Shown piece by piece: positions 22,403-34,830 of a stretch of 64,000 nt of DNA. The notes under the pieces were generated by a model. The model worked only from the letters and a program-made list of their open reading frames with translations, searched no databases and had not been told where the DNA came from. Numbering within the stretch: position 1 is the stretch's first letter; each line of letters begins with the position of its first letter. The stretch lies in the NCBI GenBank assembly GCA_048013815.1, contig CM106585.1:18414001-18478000 (forward strand), written 5' to 3'. Both the position numbers and the translations under genes were made by a program. This stretch comes from Setoptus koraiensis. Lineage: Eukaryota > Arthropoda.

Positions 22403-22468
22403 CGGCCCGACCTCTAATGAGCGGGCCCGACCCCTAGTGAGCCAGACCGACCTCTAATGAGCGGGCCG
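22403..22468. repeat. 20-bp tandem repeat, three copies
   Basis: The unit cctctaatgagcgggcccga is repeated three times with a few changes in the middle copy. Confidence 0.85.
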
Positions 22469-23890
22469 CACGTTGGCCCGATCCGACCGCCACAAGTTGC
22501 GAGCGTCACAAGAGTCGCCAGCGTCTGAGGAGTTGCCAGCGTCGCAAGAGTTGCCAGAGTTGCCAGAGTTGCGAGAGCGTGCTTCTGGCCGCGGTGTGCA
22601 GGTGGCGCCCGCGAGCCTCCCGATTCGGTGCCCGGTGCCCAACGGTCGGTCGGTTCGGGCGCCGGTCGGCGCTATGTTGCGCTGTTTTTTGGCACCGCGG
22701 ACAGGATGTTGGAATGCACAAAGTGCAATAATATATGTAAAGTGCTGGCCGGCCGTCGGCCGGCTCGCATCGGTGGCACTGTTATTTGTATATTTCATGT
22801 AGTCGGCCGAATGGTTTCATAGAGTCGGCGGCCGAATGAGTCGACAAGAGCGCCGATGAATGCACAATGAGCTGTTGTCGCTGTTGTTGCTGGCATGCTA
22901 ACAACAAAGGCCCATTTTAGAACATAATTTTAATTTAGTGCCGCTGCTTGTTCTTACACGATTCGAGGCGACGCGGTGCAGTACCTCTCGTCGGCGGAGT
23001 CGTTGGTTCTTTTTTGAGAATCGGGCAAGAAAGAACGCGCAGTCAAAGTGAGCAAGCAATAATCGACGCTGGCTACCTGGTGACTGATACAACTCGGCAC
23101 AACCTGGCACAACTGGGCACACAAACCGGCGACGCGACGATACCACGGCACGGTACAACTGGCCCGACAGGCACGCAGCAAGGACGTGCAATTTGCACGT
23201 TGCAAATGGCCATACAAAAGCACAACAATGCCCGCCACAACAATAGGTGAGACGGGCCGGTGTCACTCGGGCCACTTGGACAGTGCCCATTTGATTGGTA
23301 CCTCCAATCAAATGGGAGCCATTCATTCTGGCTGGCTGTTTGCCAATTGAAATCGCTGATTGTCGCTGTGTGTTGCCCATTGAGAACAGACGACGACGAC
23401 GACGACCTAGACGACAACAAAAGCCACAACATTAGCGCTCGTCGGGGGCGCCCCTCGGCTGGGACGGGCGAAACCGATCGCTCTTTTGTGTCCACTCCAC
23501 ATGTACATGCCCCACATACGTGGCCCACAACATGGCCCACATATGCACGTCATATACACTCGACTCGATAATATCGAGTACTGGATATACTCGCCAGATA
23601 TACGATAATAGATGTATGTATACATGTCAGAACGTGCGAGCGCGACACGAGATAAAAATGAACTCGGGCCGGCCGCAAATGAAGAAATGAGCAAATCGGC
23701 GCGTCGAAGCAGCGCTATGTCCCGATCACTATAGAGTGTATGCTATAGAGTGCACCCGACCGGCCCGCGAGCCACACAATGCGCCTGTGAGGCAGTCGAC
23801 CCATTGTCTGCTCGCTCTGCTCGGGCCATTCAATTGGAGTCGCTGTCGGCCGGTAATTTCGCCCGGTCACTGGGTGCCGAAATCATGCGC

Positions 23891-23925
23891 GGCTTCTGGT
23901 GCTCACGGGCTGAGCACCAGAAGCC
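23891..23925. repeat. Perfect inverted repeat, 15-bp arms
   Basis: 23891-23905 (ggcttctggtgctca) pairs exactly with 23911-23925 around a 5-nt loop. Confidence 0.93.
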
Positions 23926-23965
23926 CGGTAGCAATCTCGCACCGGCTCGTCGGAAGTGTCGCCGG

Positions 23966-24003
23966 CAGCGTCGGGTAGCCGCAGGCGTGGCTACCCGACG
24001 CTG
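23966..24003. repeat. Perfect inverted repeat, 15-bp arms
   Basis: 23966-23980 (cagcgtcgggtagcc) pairs exactly with 23989-24003 around an 8-nt loop. It lies only 40 bp from the previous hairpin. Confidence 0.93.
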
Positions 24004-24829
24004 GCAAAGCTGGTCGACGGTGATACGAGATTCTCGTAACGAGAGGGCGCACTTGTTACTTGCAGCACATTGTGCATGATACATGACGGCCTCGCCGGAC
24101 AACACGACAGCCTCGTCGCCGATGAGTCATCGGGATACGACATCAACTCCAACCACCGACCGAGACGCCGACACAGGCCCGTTGACACGACGATCGCGCA
24201 ACGATCGCACAAAAACGGTCTCGCTTTCGAAAAACGGCCCGAAAAGGCTGACTGTGTAACTATTTCGCTGACTGTTCTTCGCGCCTTTGTTTTGGATTAT
24301 CGTGGGCATTAACAATTTGCAGTTTTTGTCGCCTCGCCAGTCATCGGCGGCTCCTCAGTGGGCCAGTCAGCCTCGTTGGGCCAGTAGACTCACCATTCGA
24401 CGGTAGACTCACCATTAGACTGGTAAACCAATTGTGACCAATGGCGAGTTACCATTGGACTACAATGATAATCATCGAATGATTGGACCGGTGCTCTCAC
24501 CGGGAGTTTTGGCTTGCACGCCAGATGGCGCTGCGAGCGCGCCCGATTATCCCGTCCGTGAGTTCGGCGGTGCCTTCCCCCCTAAGCTATTCAACAGTAA
24601 CTATTGTGTGCACTTGTGCACTGGCCATCAGCTCACACAGTTCGCTGGCACACACAGTGGGCAAAAATGACAAAATGTTCTAAAATGGGGGAAGAGCAGG
24701 GCGTGCGCATGCGCCGTGCGCACAATGGAAAACAAAAGTCGCCGTGGAAAAGGTTCGCAGGGGGGGGGGGAGGTCAACTTGTTGTTGTTGTTGCTGGTGG
24801 CGTCGTCAGTCGTGGTTCGCCATTCGAAC

Positions 24830-25718
24830 AGAACGAACGTTTGCACATTCGACGCGACGAGAGCGAAAATCGAAATTCCACATTCGAACAGTGACAGTTC
24901 GACAATTCGACGATAACAATTCTACGGCAACAATTCGACAATTCGACGGCAACAAATCGACAGTGCACCCAGATAATAGCACGAGATCAGCGTGTGTCAC
25001 ACATTGAGAGATATTGCGAAATTGCAGCAGAAAACGGCCAACAGCAAACGAAAACAAGAGGCCAACTCAAGAGGCAAGAAGCAAATTTTTAGAAATTTTG
25101 AATTTTCAGCAGTTGAAGCAGCGAGAATTACAATTGCATCACTCGCCCCGTCAATCCTCCAATTCGAATTGCGACCCAGACATCAAGTTGTGCAAGATTA
25201 TTCCCTGTGCGCCACCAATCATCGATAATCAATGTCGCCCAGAGCGCGCTCAAGTGGGCAACGCCGCAACTAAGCTTGCAAACGGCAAACAAACGCCCGC
25301 CAGTGTCAAGTGTTCACCAAACTGCAAGCACAATAATACAGCCAAAATAATAGTACAGCCAAAATAATAATACAACCAAAATAATAACGCAAGATAATAG
25401 CGCCCCACAAACTCGCCAATAGCACAGACAGACAGAATGTCGCGAGGGGCCCAGCCGAACAGCATGCAAGCAAGCTCGTGCAAAATGCAGCCACAAGTAC
25501 CCACAACCAGCGGAAAAGTGATCGAGTCTTGCCGCCAAGCGGCCGGCACGCAAATCACAAATTGCTTGTGCACAACAACGCACACGTCAGCATGCATTGA
25601 ATCACATCATCATCACCACATTAAATCATCACACGAACAACAACATAAGCAACAACAGCAACAGCAAGCTCACAGCCAAAGAACAGCAACAACGGGGCCC
25701 CATCGAAGCAGCGCCGCC
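24830..25718 (+). promoter_or_regulatory. Probable 5' leader of the signal-peptide exon
   Basis: The + strand becomes markedly A/C-rich and T-poor from about 24.83 kb to the ATG at 25719, as expected of a transcribed, weakly structured leader. It holds a degenerate repeat of gacaattcgac-like words (24898-24962) and a 15-16 bp A-rich repeat (25331-25400). No TATA box or initiator is clear. The leader stays in frame with the coding exon from an ATG at 25437, so a longer His/Gln-rich N-terminus cannot be ruled out. Confidence 0.4.
25331..25400. repeat. A-rich 15-16 bp tandem repeat
   Basis: About four imperfect copies of a word like tacagccaaaataata, within the presumed leader. Confidence 0.75.
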
Positions 25719-25929
25719 ATGGGCCGCCACCGAAAACGATCGCTGGCCAGCTTTGCGCTAGCGTCGCAAATTGTTCACGCCATAATTATCTTGTTGATCT
25801 CATCATCTCAGCTCAGTCACTATTTGCGACACGGTGCACAATCAGCAGCAATTAGCGCCGCCTTCGCCTCAACATTGCCAGCCACACTATCGTCGCGGGA
25901 CCATATATCACACAGCGTGCAACCCAGAG
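25719..25929 (+). CDS. First coding exon with signal peptide or anchor, partial gene
   Basis: Starts at ATG 25719 in a textbook Kozak context (gccgccATGG) and ends at a canonical donor (CAGAG/GTAAGT) in phase 1. It encodes 70 codons plus one base. A basic start (MGRHRKRS) is followed by a hydrophobic core (IVHAIIILLISSS), which reads as a signal peptide or signal anchor, then a Ser/Ala-rich stretch ending in Pro-Arg-Gly. Signal-peptide exons ending in phase 1 are usual for secreted and cell-surface proteins built of phase-1 domains. No following exon was found in the window, so the mature protein is unknown. The exon at 62663 shares strand, phase and final residues and may be an alternative first exon of the same gene. 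An in-frame ATG at 25437 would add 94 low-complexity residues and is less likely. Confidence 0.55.
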
Positions 25930-26296
25930 GTAAGTCGATGCGACCTTGTCCACATGGACGACATCTCTATCTGCGGCCGATGCATAACAAGCGGCGATAT
26001 ATCGCCAACATCGACGATCTATCGCCAATATCGCCAACATCGACAATATCGACGACGCATCGGTGATACGTCGCCGGTATATCGACGGCGATAAGCGCTC
26101 GACAAACAACGACGATCAACAATGGGCGACGCTCGGCGTATCAGATGGCGTCGCGTCGGATCGCGTCGCGTCCGATCGTATCAGATGATCTGATGCGTCT
26201 CGGGCGGCGTTCGGCGGACATTCCGGGCATTGTTCGTGCACGGGCACGGCCAACAATGGCCGCTAATTTGCGTCGGCCGCGCGCCGCTCATAACGC

Positions 26297-26361
26297 GGCT
26301 CGAGCGGCTCCATGGGCTCGAGCGGCTCCATGGGCTCGAGCGGCTTCATGGGCTCGAGCGG
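26297..26361. repeat. 18-bp tandem repeat, 3.6 copies
   Basis: The unit ggctcgagcggctccatg is repeated nearly perfectly, one copy having ttcatg. Confidence 0.9.
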
Positions 26362-27245
26362 CGCGCCGGGCCGCGGCTCCGTGGGCTTGTGCGGCGCGCC
26401 GGGCAAGCCAGTGGAGTCGCGACGGTGACAAATGCACTTACATTTACACATTTATGGCCGGCAGCGCCGATTTATCCGCCGATAAACTTTGTCGCGCCGG
26501 TCGCCCGAGCGAGCCAGCGAGCAGCGTGTGAAACAGTGTGCAAATTAACGCAGCAAATGTACCCTGTCGCCCAGCGGCATTAGCAGCGCATAGACAGCGC
26601 ACAAAAAGCACACAAACAGCACAAAAACAGCACATAAACTGCACATAAACTGCAGCACTCCCACGCAAGCCGCGCTCAATTTCACGGGCTCTCCCCGTTT
26701 ACCTGTGTCAACTATTTACCTGCGCTTGCCCGTGCAGCGTGCGCGAGCCACCATCACCTGTGAGCGGCCCGCGGGCCAGATATGAGCCCATCCTAGATGA
26801 CGTGCCCGCCAGATAATAACTTGGCCGGATGCCGCTGCCCCTAAATGGCGCGACGGCGTCCGAATGGCAGAGACCCTGAGAGCAGGCCGCAACAACCACC
26901 AACGACAGCCAGCAGCAACCAACGACAATCGCCAACGACCGGCAACGACCGGCTACGAGGACCGGTAAACGAGGCGCGACGACAACAAATCACGAACCGT
27001 TAAGTGGCGCGCGCCCAAATTGCCGCTCGTTCGGCGGGCGCTCGAGACGCCGACGACAAGACGATAAGACAATGCGACGACACGACAGGCAATAAGTGCG
27101 CACCGCTTAATGGGCTCCGACGAGCGCTAATTGAGACTAACACGCAAGTGGCGCTACAATCTAATACTAATAATCACTGGAACGCGCCAATCACGAGCCG
27201 GCGACGAGCGAGCGGCGGGCCCGCTGCGGGCCCCCGACAAGCGAC

Positions 27246-27326
27246 CGACGAGCGACCAGCCGGCGACGAGCGACCAGCCAGCGACGAGCGACCAGCCGGC
27301 GACAAGCGACCAGCCAGCGACAAGCG
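27246..27326. repeat. 18-bp tandem repeat, about 4.5 copies
   Basis: The unit cgacgagcgaccagccgg is repeated, with copies alternating between ccggc and ccagc endings. This suggests a 36-bp higher-order unit. Confidence 0.88.
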
Positions 27327-28301
27327 GGCAAACAGGGGCCCGCAACAGCGAGCACGTGTTTCTGTGCCATTACCCGCTAATGTGTGACACTTGATATATG
27401 CTAATGTCGCAACCTGCCAGCGGATCCAGTTCCGGTGCCGTGGCGCGCAGCACGCGCGCATAGCGCGGCAACACGCGTTGCCGAGACGTCGCGCCCCCGC
27501 ACCGACTGGCACCGACTTGTGATTCGCAAGTTGTGAATGGAACACGCACAAAGTGACATTTGCTGTTATGTCACTCGATACGGTCGCCAGTGTGTCGCTC
27601 GTGTGCCGCCGTTGCCCGTGACACTCCGCGCGGGCTAACGCGGGCGCAAAAATGAGCCGCCGCCAGCTACCTGTCTCGTGACGGCCGGCACACCGGTTAT
27701 TTGCCGGCCAATAATGTCGCCCGATAATGTCGGCCCGCGATATCGGATCAATTAGCCGATCGGGCCGCCGTTGATCGAGCGGCTCCAGTGGCCCCAGCAG
27801 CGACAGATTTGCCAGTGCGCCAAATAAACTCGCTCGTCCGCTGTAACAACTATAATGGCCGCAATTATTGCGATAATCATAATGATAATAATGTTTCATT
27901 TGTAGTTGTTTGCACATCCGCCACTCGCAAACCGGCGCTGGCACTCGTGTCGAGTCGCTCGACTCAAGTGGCCGAGTAACGGTTCACTACTAGTGAATCA
28001 CTAGCGACGCCAACAATGTGCTCAAGACGGCAAAATTCGCCACTACAGCGACGCTGTAATTAGCGCCATTGGGTAGATTTGAGCGCGGCTTCGATTGTCT
28101 CGCTGCAGCTTATTATTCGGGTCGGCCGGCGGATCGGGCCGGTCCGCGGCGATCCGCAGCGGTCCGCAGACCCACAGCGATCCGCAAAGAGCCGCAGCGG
28201 TCCGCAGAGCGGTCATGTGTTGCGCAACGGCGCTCGCAAAAGGATTATGGTCGTCGTTACGATTATCATTGCCGATTATTATTAGCGCTATTAGCATTAT
28301 C

Positions 28302-28392
28302 AGGTAGTATTATTAGTTAGTATTATTAGTTAGTATTATCAGTTAGTATTATTATTTAGCATTATCAGTTAGCATTATTATTTGGCATTATT
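28302..28392. repeat. AT-rich 15-bp tandem repeat
   Basis: About six copies of a word like gttagtattattatt. This is an AT-rich island in GC-rich surroundings. Confidence 0.85.
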
Positions 28393-28719
28393 AGTGCATG
28401 CGCCATCATTGTGCGACGGCCATTTATCAAACTATGACTTGTACCCCCGGAGCTGTCAATTGCTGTCAGCCGGTCGGTCGGGCAGCCGCGACACTTGTTA
28501 CGACGCATGTGACGCAATAGTGGGCTGACATTCGCCAGGGATTCGCCAGGGATGACATTTGCTAGGTGTCGTTGTTGTGAGAGAGCCAGATTGTCCGACC
28601 GGCGGCGCTGTCTGGCCGACAGGCTGACGGCTGACCTCGAACTGCCCTAATCTGTCTAAATTTATCCGTTTGAGTGCATGTGTGTGCCAGCCTGGCCGTG
28701 GTTCGGCTGGACGCTCTCG

Positions 28720-28888
28720 GACAATTTTGACAATTTTTATAATTTTACAATTTCGCAATTTCGCAGTATCACAATTTGGCAATGTCGCAATTTGAAAATG
28801 TCGCAATTTGAGAATTTCGCGATTTGAAAATTTCGCAATTTCGCAGCGTCGCAGTTTGGCAGTTTGGCTGTTTGGCAATTTCACAATT
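28720..28888. repeat. Degenerate 8-9 bp repeat (caatttcgc)
   Basis: Nearly 170 bp of words such as caatttcgc, caatttgaa and cagtttggc. The period is 8-9 with frequent slips. Confidence 0.8.
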
Positions 28889-29062
28889 GCCATTCAACAA
28901 TTAATCTGAGCCTCAGAGTAACATGCACACAAACAAGCCAAGCAGCACACAGGTCAGCTAATTAGCGCACCGCTGGCCACCGTCCCGCAGCCAGCGGCAC
29001 CATGAGCCACTCACCTGTCGCTTGTCGTTGTCGTTCGATAGCTGGCCGGCTGAATAACAAGT

Positions 29063-29107
29063 GGACAGGTGAGCGCAGGACAGGTGAGCGCGGGACAGGT
29101 GAGTGCG
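29063..29107 (+). repeat. Three 15-bp copies with CAGGTG / donor-like word
   Basis: The unit ggacaggtgagcgca recurs three times with small end changes. Each carries AG/GTGAG on the + strand and CACCTG on the - strand. It resembles the array at 16561 in content and period but not in flanking bases. Confidence 0.85.
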
Positions 29108-29300
29108 GCGGCCGGTCGCTGGCGCGATGTGTAGTAATGAGTAATGAGCTTTTGAGCGCTCATTGTCGCTAATTGGTGGAGACTTGCAAACGCACGCCAA
29201 CATGGACAGCGACAAACATGGCGCCACTGAAAAAACATGAAGCGACCGACAAACCCTGAGCCGCGAGTGACCAGCATCTAACAGGCATCAAATGACTCGA

Positions 29301-29360
29301 GAGTCGCAGTTTGTTTGGCTCGCTTCACAGAATCAAGCCAAACAAACTGACAAGCGACTC
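29301..29360. repeat. Imperfect stem-loop
   Basis: An inner 14-bp perfect stem (29307-29320 with 29336-29349) closes a 15-nt loop. An outer 6-bp stem (29301-29306 with 29355-29360) follows after a 5-nt one-sided bulge. The size resembles a short microRNA precursor, but the stem is too short and the bulge too large to call it one. Confidence 0.7.
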
Positions 29361-31029
29361 GATGTCGAGATATGGTCAGTCATATGGTGAGAGCGAGCAA
29401 GAATCGCAGAGCAAAATCAACAAATTTCGCCCTATCGTCGTGTGGCATCTAGACGAGCCTTGGCGTTGCGATATGGGCTTGAGTTTATGCAGTGATCGCA
29501 GTTGGCAGTGGCATTAATTGGCACAGTCAAAAACTTTGCAGCCGATCGAGTGGCCAGATAAACGGCCTACGAATGTTGCAATGAATTAATGATTATCTCA
29601 GTGTTGTATCAATGATAATATAGATAGTTGTCGCAACGGGCGCAGCTCGCTGTGTGTCCCGCAGCCAGCATGTCGACTCGACATTGTCGAGACCGTCGCA
29701 AGACTGTCATGAGACTGTCATATGAGCGCATAATGTCACATAATGTGTGTGCCAATGTATGATTTGTTTGCTAATTAATTGACTAATTGAAACGGCCAGT
29801 TGCGCCTTCGATCGGCTCGAGTCTCGGCGCGAGACTCTCGCGGGCAACCCACTTTCCATTTATTTTCTCCTCGGTGCTCGTTTGTGTGCCTAACATACGC
29901 AATTAGCTCGGTTACATGCGCAATTATAACACAAATTCGCTAAATGGCCCATTGAGCCGGCTATTTTCGTCGTCGGCATACGGCACCGTTTACGTAACCG
30001 TGTCCCGCGCCACCTTGCCCTGCGCCAGCGCGCCTTGGGCCTGTTGAGATATCAACATCAAGTCAGCGCCAGCATGGCGGCGCCGAGACTGACCAGCGCG
30101 GAGGCGAAAGTTGTCGCCAACGAGTTTGCTCGCTGTGAGCACTTGTGCACAAGCTCGCGCAAAACCAGTACAGAAACCAGCCAAAAATCAGCACGAATAC
30201 GCGGCACGAGAACCGGCCCAAAAAACGGCACGAAAACAAGCGCGAAAACCCGCACGGAAAACCAGCTCGAAAGGGGCGCCAAAGCGGGCACGAACCAACT
30301 ATAAATAACGTAAACTAACCATTACCCAGATAACTGTCCAGATATGGCGGCGGCCGCTCGCTGGGCGGCCGGTTTATGGGCCCCGAAATGGTTTAGTCGC
30401 CCGCTGCGGAAGTGCAAAGCCCGGCCATCGTTGTCGGGCGCTCGGCAGCCTCGGCTCGGTGGCCACGAGCCGCGAGCAATCGATGTTGTCGAGCCGCTGG
30501 CCGGCTCGATGGTATCGAGTCGATACTATCCAGATTGCAGCCAGTCGACTGGAGCCAATTGCTCGTCGTCGCTGGCTCGCCAGCCGAGAGCACAGGGGCG
30601 ATTAATCATTGGCTGCGATGCTTATCTTTATCTATTGCGAGCTAGATCGATGGCCCGTGGCAATGGGAACAGACAAGAGATAAAGAGCGTCGCTTGATTG
30701 ATGCTTTACACACCATCCGGCCCAGTTTGCGAATAACTGTAAAATGTTTTCACCGTCGCTTACTTTGCTAGTCAGCGACGACAACAGCGACGACCACGGC
30801 CGGCCAAACCAGATCAAGCATAAACAACTGGCAACATGAGCTTGATTTGCACGTGCAACGCGCGCCGCGCCGACCAGTCAATAAAATGGGGCCAATTCAT
30901 CATGCAAGTCAATTGAATCATCACTTCCATCCATTTGGCTTTGTCTGTTGCTGGCGGGCCTCGGCCGCGTTCGCTGGCCAGCGAGCCGGCATAATCCGCG
31001 CTCTTTATTGCCGCTGCAGCCGAGAGCTC

Positions 31030-31155
31030 AACAATGAGGCCCGTCGCTGTCGCTGTCGCTGTCGTTGTCTTTGTCAGCGACGACAGCGACGACAACATCA
31101 GCGCCAACAACGGCAACAGCGACAACAACAACGACAACAACAACAACGACGACGG
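31030..31155. repeat. GTCGCT and AACAACGAC simple sequence with inverted halves
   Basis: A GTCGCT/GTTGTC run passes into its own complement (GACGACAGCGAC) and then into AACAACGAC repeats. The two halves can pair over at least 11 bp. A short + frame beginning MRPVAVAVAVVV is attributed to the repeat. Confidence 0.75.
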
Positions 31156-33147
31156 CGTATTGTCAGGCAAATGCGAGCGGCCATATTTACACATAAATGC
31201 ACTCGCTGATGCGGCCCAATTTTCCGCTCAATGAAGTCGCCACTGTCATGGGCGCTGTCACTTTGTGAGAGCTGCGACCGCCAGTTAGCGTTGGCTCGTC
31301 TCGTGCGCCATTTGTTACATAACTGGCGCAACACAACACTGACGGTGGCGGCACGTACCGCCGCTACGTGACAAGCGCCAATATGCCGCCGCTGACAGCT
31401 TGTGTCTCGCCGCTGCCATTGATACCGCGCCATTGGTACCGCCGTATCAATGACACGGCACCGCCGGGCGGCCATATTGTGCGCCCGTCAATCGTGTGAC
31501 AATTGGCCGCCGTTAGCAGGTGCCCGCCATTATGCGCATTATGTAACTGGCGCGTTGCGTCACCGTTGCCGGCCCGATTGTTGTCGCCACTGACCGTCGG
31601 TGACTGACGCAATTTGGCCAAACGAGGGCCCGCCTCGAACGAGGGCGACAGCAATGAAAAACGATACAACGCAAATTAGCGCGCCGCGCAAAAGTGATCA
31701 AGTGCAAAAGTGGCGCGAAACTAACGAGCCCATCGACGGCCATCGGCGCCCGATAACGAGCCAGCCGAACGGCCAAATAGCAAGCCGAACGGCCAGCCAA
31801 ATAGCGAGCCCAACGGCCAGCCGAACGAGACAGCCGAACGGCGGAGAGAAGCCAAATTGCAGCGAGAGCGAAAGTGACAATCTATCTGGCCACTGCAATC
31901 TCGGCTCATTTGTTTGCCCGTTACGTCGCGTAGGTGCGCCAACGGCGGCCCGTTATTGTATTATTGTTTTTGCTGGCCCCATTAGCGTCGCTGGGGGCCG
32001 GGGGCCGCCCGCTGCGCCGCGCCGCGCTATCTTGTCCGCCGCCCGGTCGCTTTTACGGCACGATTCATTCAGCGCAATCCTCCGGTGGCGCCCCCTGGCA
32101 AGCCTGTCCGGCTCGCCAGCGGCCAAATATAAAACATATATTATGTAATATAATATATTGCGTCATATGTGTGTACCGTGTTTGCGTCCGCTATGCATAC
32201 GCCGCCGGTATTAGTGGAGCGGCACAGTGTGGCGGCATGAGGCCCGACAGTCGAGTTGAGGCCCGACGGTCGAATCGAAGCTCGACGGTCGAATGGGGGC
32301 GCCGCACAGCGGCGCTGTAAAAAAAGATAACGCTCGGCAAAAAAGTGGCCTCTTTACAGCGCCTCTACAGCGCCTCTGCACCGCTTTTACACGTGCTGCT
32401 GCCGGTAATTATAATGAAAATCAATTAATTAACACGTGCAAGTCGCGCACGGACCTGGCTGGCTGGCTCACCGGGGCACCGAGCGCGTCGGTGCTCGTGT
32501 GCCGAATCGGGGGGGCCCGCCGAGCGGCCCCGTTGTCGGTTGTGATTCACAATTTGTGAAGTCAAAACTAGACGAGCTGTGTCAGTCGCTGAACGTTTGT
32601 CATCCGCCGCGGCACCGTCGGACAGCGATCGGGTTAGGCGAACCCGCGCGCTGTCTGTCGGTGCCGCTGCGGCGCCTGTTCGGGCCTCTCGGCGATAGAC
32701 GGGCGACTGACAAAGGGCGAGGGCGCGCAGAGAATTGAATCGTGCCCGTCACACGTACGGCCCGGTTGCCACGGTTAATGGGGCGCCGGCGTGGCGCGGA
32801 CGGCACTTGTCGCGTTTGCCGACACCAACGGCGGCGGCGGCAGCCGTTGTAGCGGCAGCGGCCAGCTTAATTTGCATGTTAAACACACGCTCTCTGGGGT
32901 CAGGGGAGCGCGGATCAATAAAGCTGCCTTTTGGCCCCAGCGCGGCGCCAGCGACACCGCCAGCGACAACTCGGGAACGCTTTCGTCGGCCGCCGTCGGC
33001 GCGAAACAAGCGGTCGCTCTTAAGCGGCCGCTCTTGAGCGCCCCCTCTATCCGGCGCGCCCGCGACAAGCGCGCCGGATAAATTTATTATTATTATTCAA
33101 AGTTTCGCTCGTCATCGCGGCTTACACACGATAACATTCGCCGCCCG

Positions 33148-33232
33148 CAGCAACTACAACAACGACAACAACAAGAGCAACAACAACGACAACAGCAACA
33201 GCAACTACAACAACGACAACAGCGACAACAAA
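33148..33232. repeat. CAA/CAG-rich tract
   Basis: Imperfect run of caacgacaacaacaa and caacagcaac words on the + strand, without splice sites around it. Confidence 0.8.
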
Positions 33233-34830
33233 TTAACGCGGACGAGGCGCCGGCACGCACGCACTCGGGCCGGCCGAGTTACGTAAGCGACGCTCATCAG
33301 TGAGGCAACGCGGCGCGACGCCAACAATTTAATACATGCATTATCCGCCAGAATCCGCACTTTGGTTGTTGCGCAACGCCAGGCGGTGACGCGCCTCGAT
33401 CGAGCCTCGGCCACCCGCGAGCGCGCCCACTCCCATATCTGGCCTGGCCCGTATGATCAATCATTTGGGGCCGGCCCTGGCGCGGGCGCCCACTCGCCTT
33501 GTGCGCCGCTTGTGTGCCGATCATCATCACCGATAATGATCGTCCCCCGTGACGGTCACTCGGGCCGATGGCCTTGGTGGGCCGGCTAGCTGGCGAGCGA
33601 GCCCGCCGACCAACCGAAATCCGCCGAAAGGCGGCCGAAAATCGCAGCGCCGGCAACCGGGCCAAACCGATTGGTTCGGGGGGCGGACGGGCAAATTATT
33701 ATGAATGATTCCGATCGTCGAGCGGCCACCACGACGAGAATCGACGTGCAGCCCGCCAACAAATGCGGCCGCTGGTATGCGCCCGTCGCCCTGTGCGCGG
33801 ACCCGCTCCCCAGCTCGCTAAACGGCCAGTCATTAACGCCGTTGCCCGGCTCGCCGGGCGCAAACAACAGCTCACCTGTTAATGATGATTTCTCGCTGGC
33901 GAGCCGAGCTGCGCCTCGACGATTCCGGCCAGCACTGATTGGCGCTTATCTTATCTCCCATCTCCCATCGGCCATCTAGCGCGTCGCTTTCCGGCTCGCG
34001 CTCGCGGACCCGTGCCAGGCGGCCGGAAAACGCCGCGCGCGCCGCCGTTCCACTGACCCCTGTCGCTCCCCTGTCTCCACGCGGCCCGTCTCGTCGCCAC
34101 GAGCTCGCGATAATTCGAGTGTGCGATTTGAGGCGCCTCTCGGGGCTCCTCGTTTGCGATAGCCGATAGGTTTGCGGGGCCGCCTTTCGATCTCGTTGCG
34201 CCATCAGATAGGCGCGGTGTCGCTGGCTGTTTGAGCTGTTTTTTGCGCCAGTTTGCTCGCTTCAATGGTCACCCGTTTTACACTGTCTGCCGGGCGGCCC
34301 CGCAGTTGAGCTGGCTGCTTGACGCGGCCCGATAATTACGCCGCTCCGAATAATGCGGCGGATAATGTGATCTGAGCGGCGATCGGGCCGGCGCTCGCTG
34401 GCCGTTTTGCGCCGCTGACCACTGCCACGCCTCCCCCGTGTCTCGTGGTCAGCGGTGCGTGCCACGAGACGGGCGGGCTGCAACACAGGCCCGCTGTGTA
34501 TCGTGGCGCGCCTTGCTAACTCGTGTGATGGATGATGGATTCATTGGCTGGTCGTTTGAGGCGCCATTGGGCCGGCCAAGTACGTGCCCGGGTGCGCCGC
34601 TCGAGCCCACATTTAGCCCGCAATGTTGCCGTGTGTCGCGATGGCTTGTCTTGATTGGGGCGCCAAAAATGATGCCGCCGGCCGCGGGGCCAAAGTGGCC
34701 GCTGAGAGTGGCCGTTTCAATGAGTCAGCGCGCGCGCGCCAGGAAGTGGGCCCCTCCAGCCGAGTGGCTGCAGCGGGTGCACGCGTCATCGGCGCCTCTG
34801 GGCTCCGCCGTCATCTGCCGTCCTCTGCCG

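Larger units (their letters stand above)
11707..24829. other. GC-rich spacer dense in small repeats and palindromes
   Basis: No gene was recognised. The first 0.5 kb must include the transporter's promoter and leader. The rest is GC-rich with many GGCC and CGGCC words. Open frames here (for example 12591-12959, 14668-15210, 20530-21534) are GC-driven or built on tandem repeats and lack domains. Notable small structures are listed separately. An 11-base G run ends at 24770. Confidence 0.5.
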
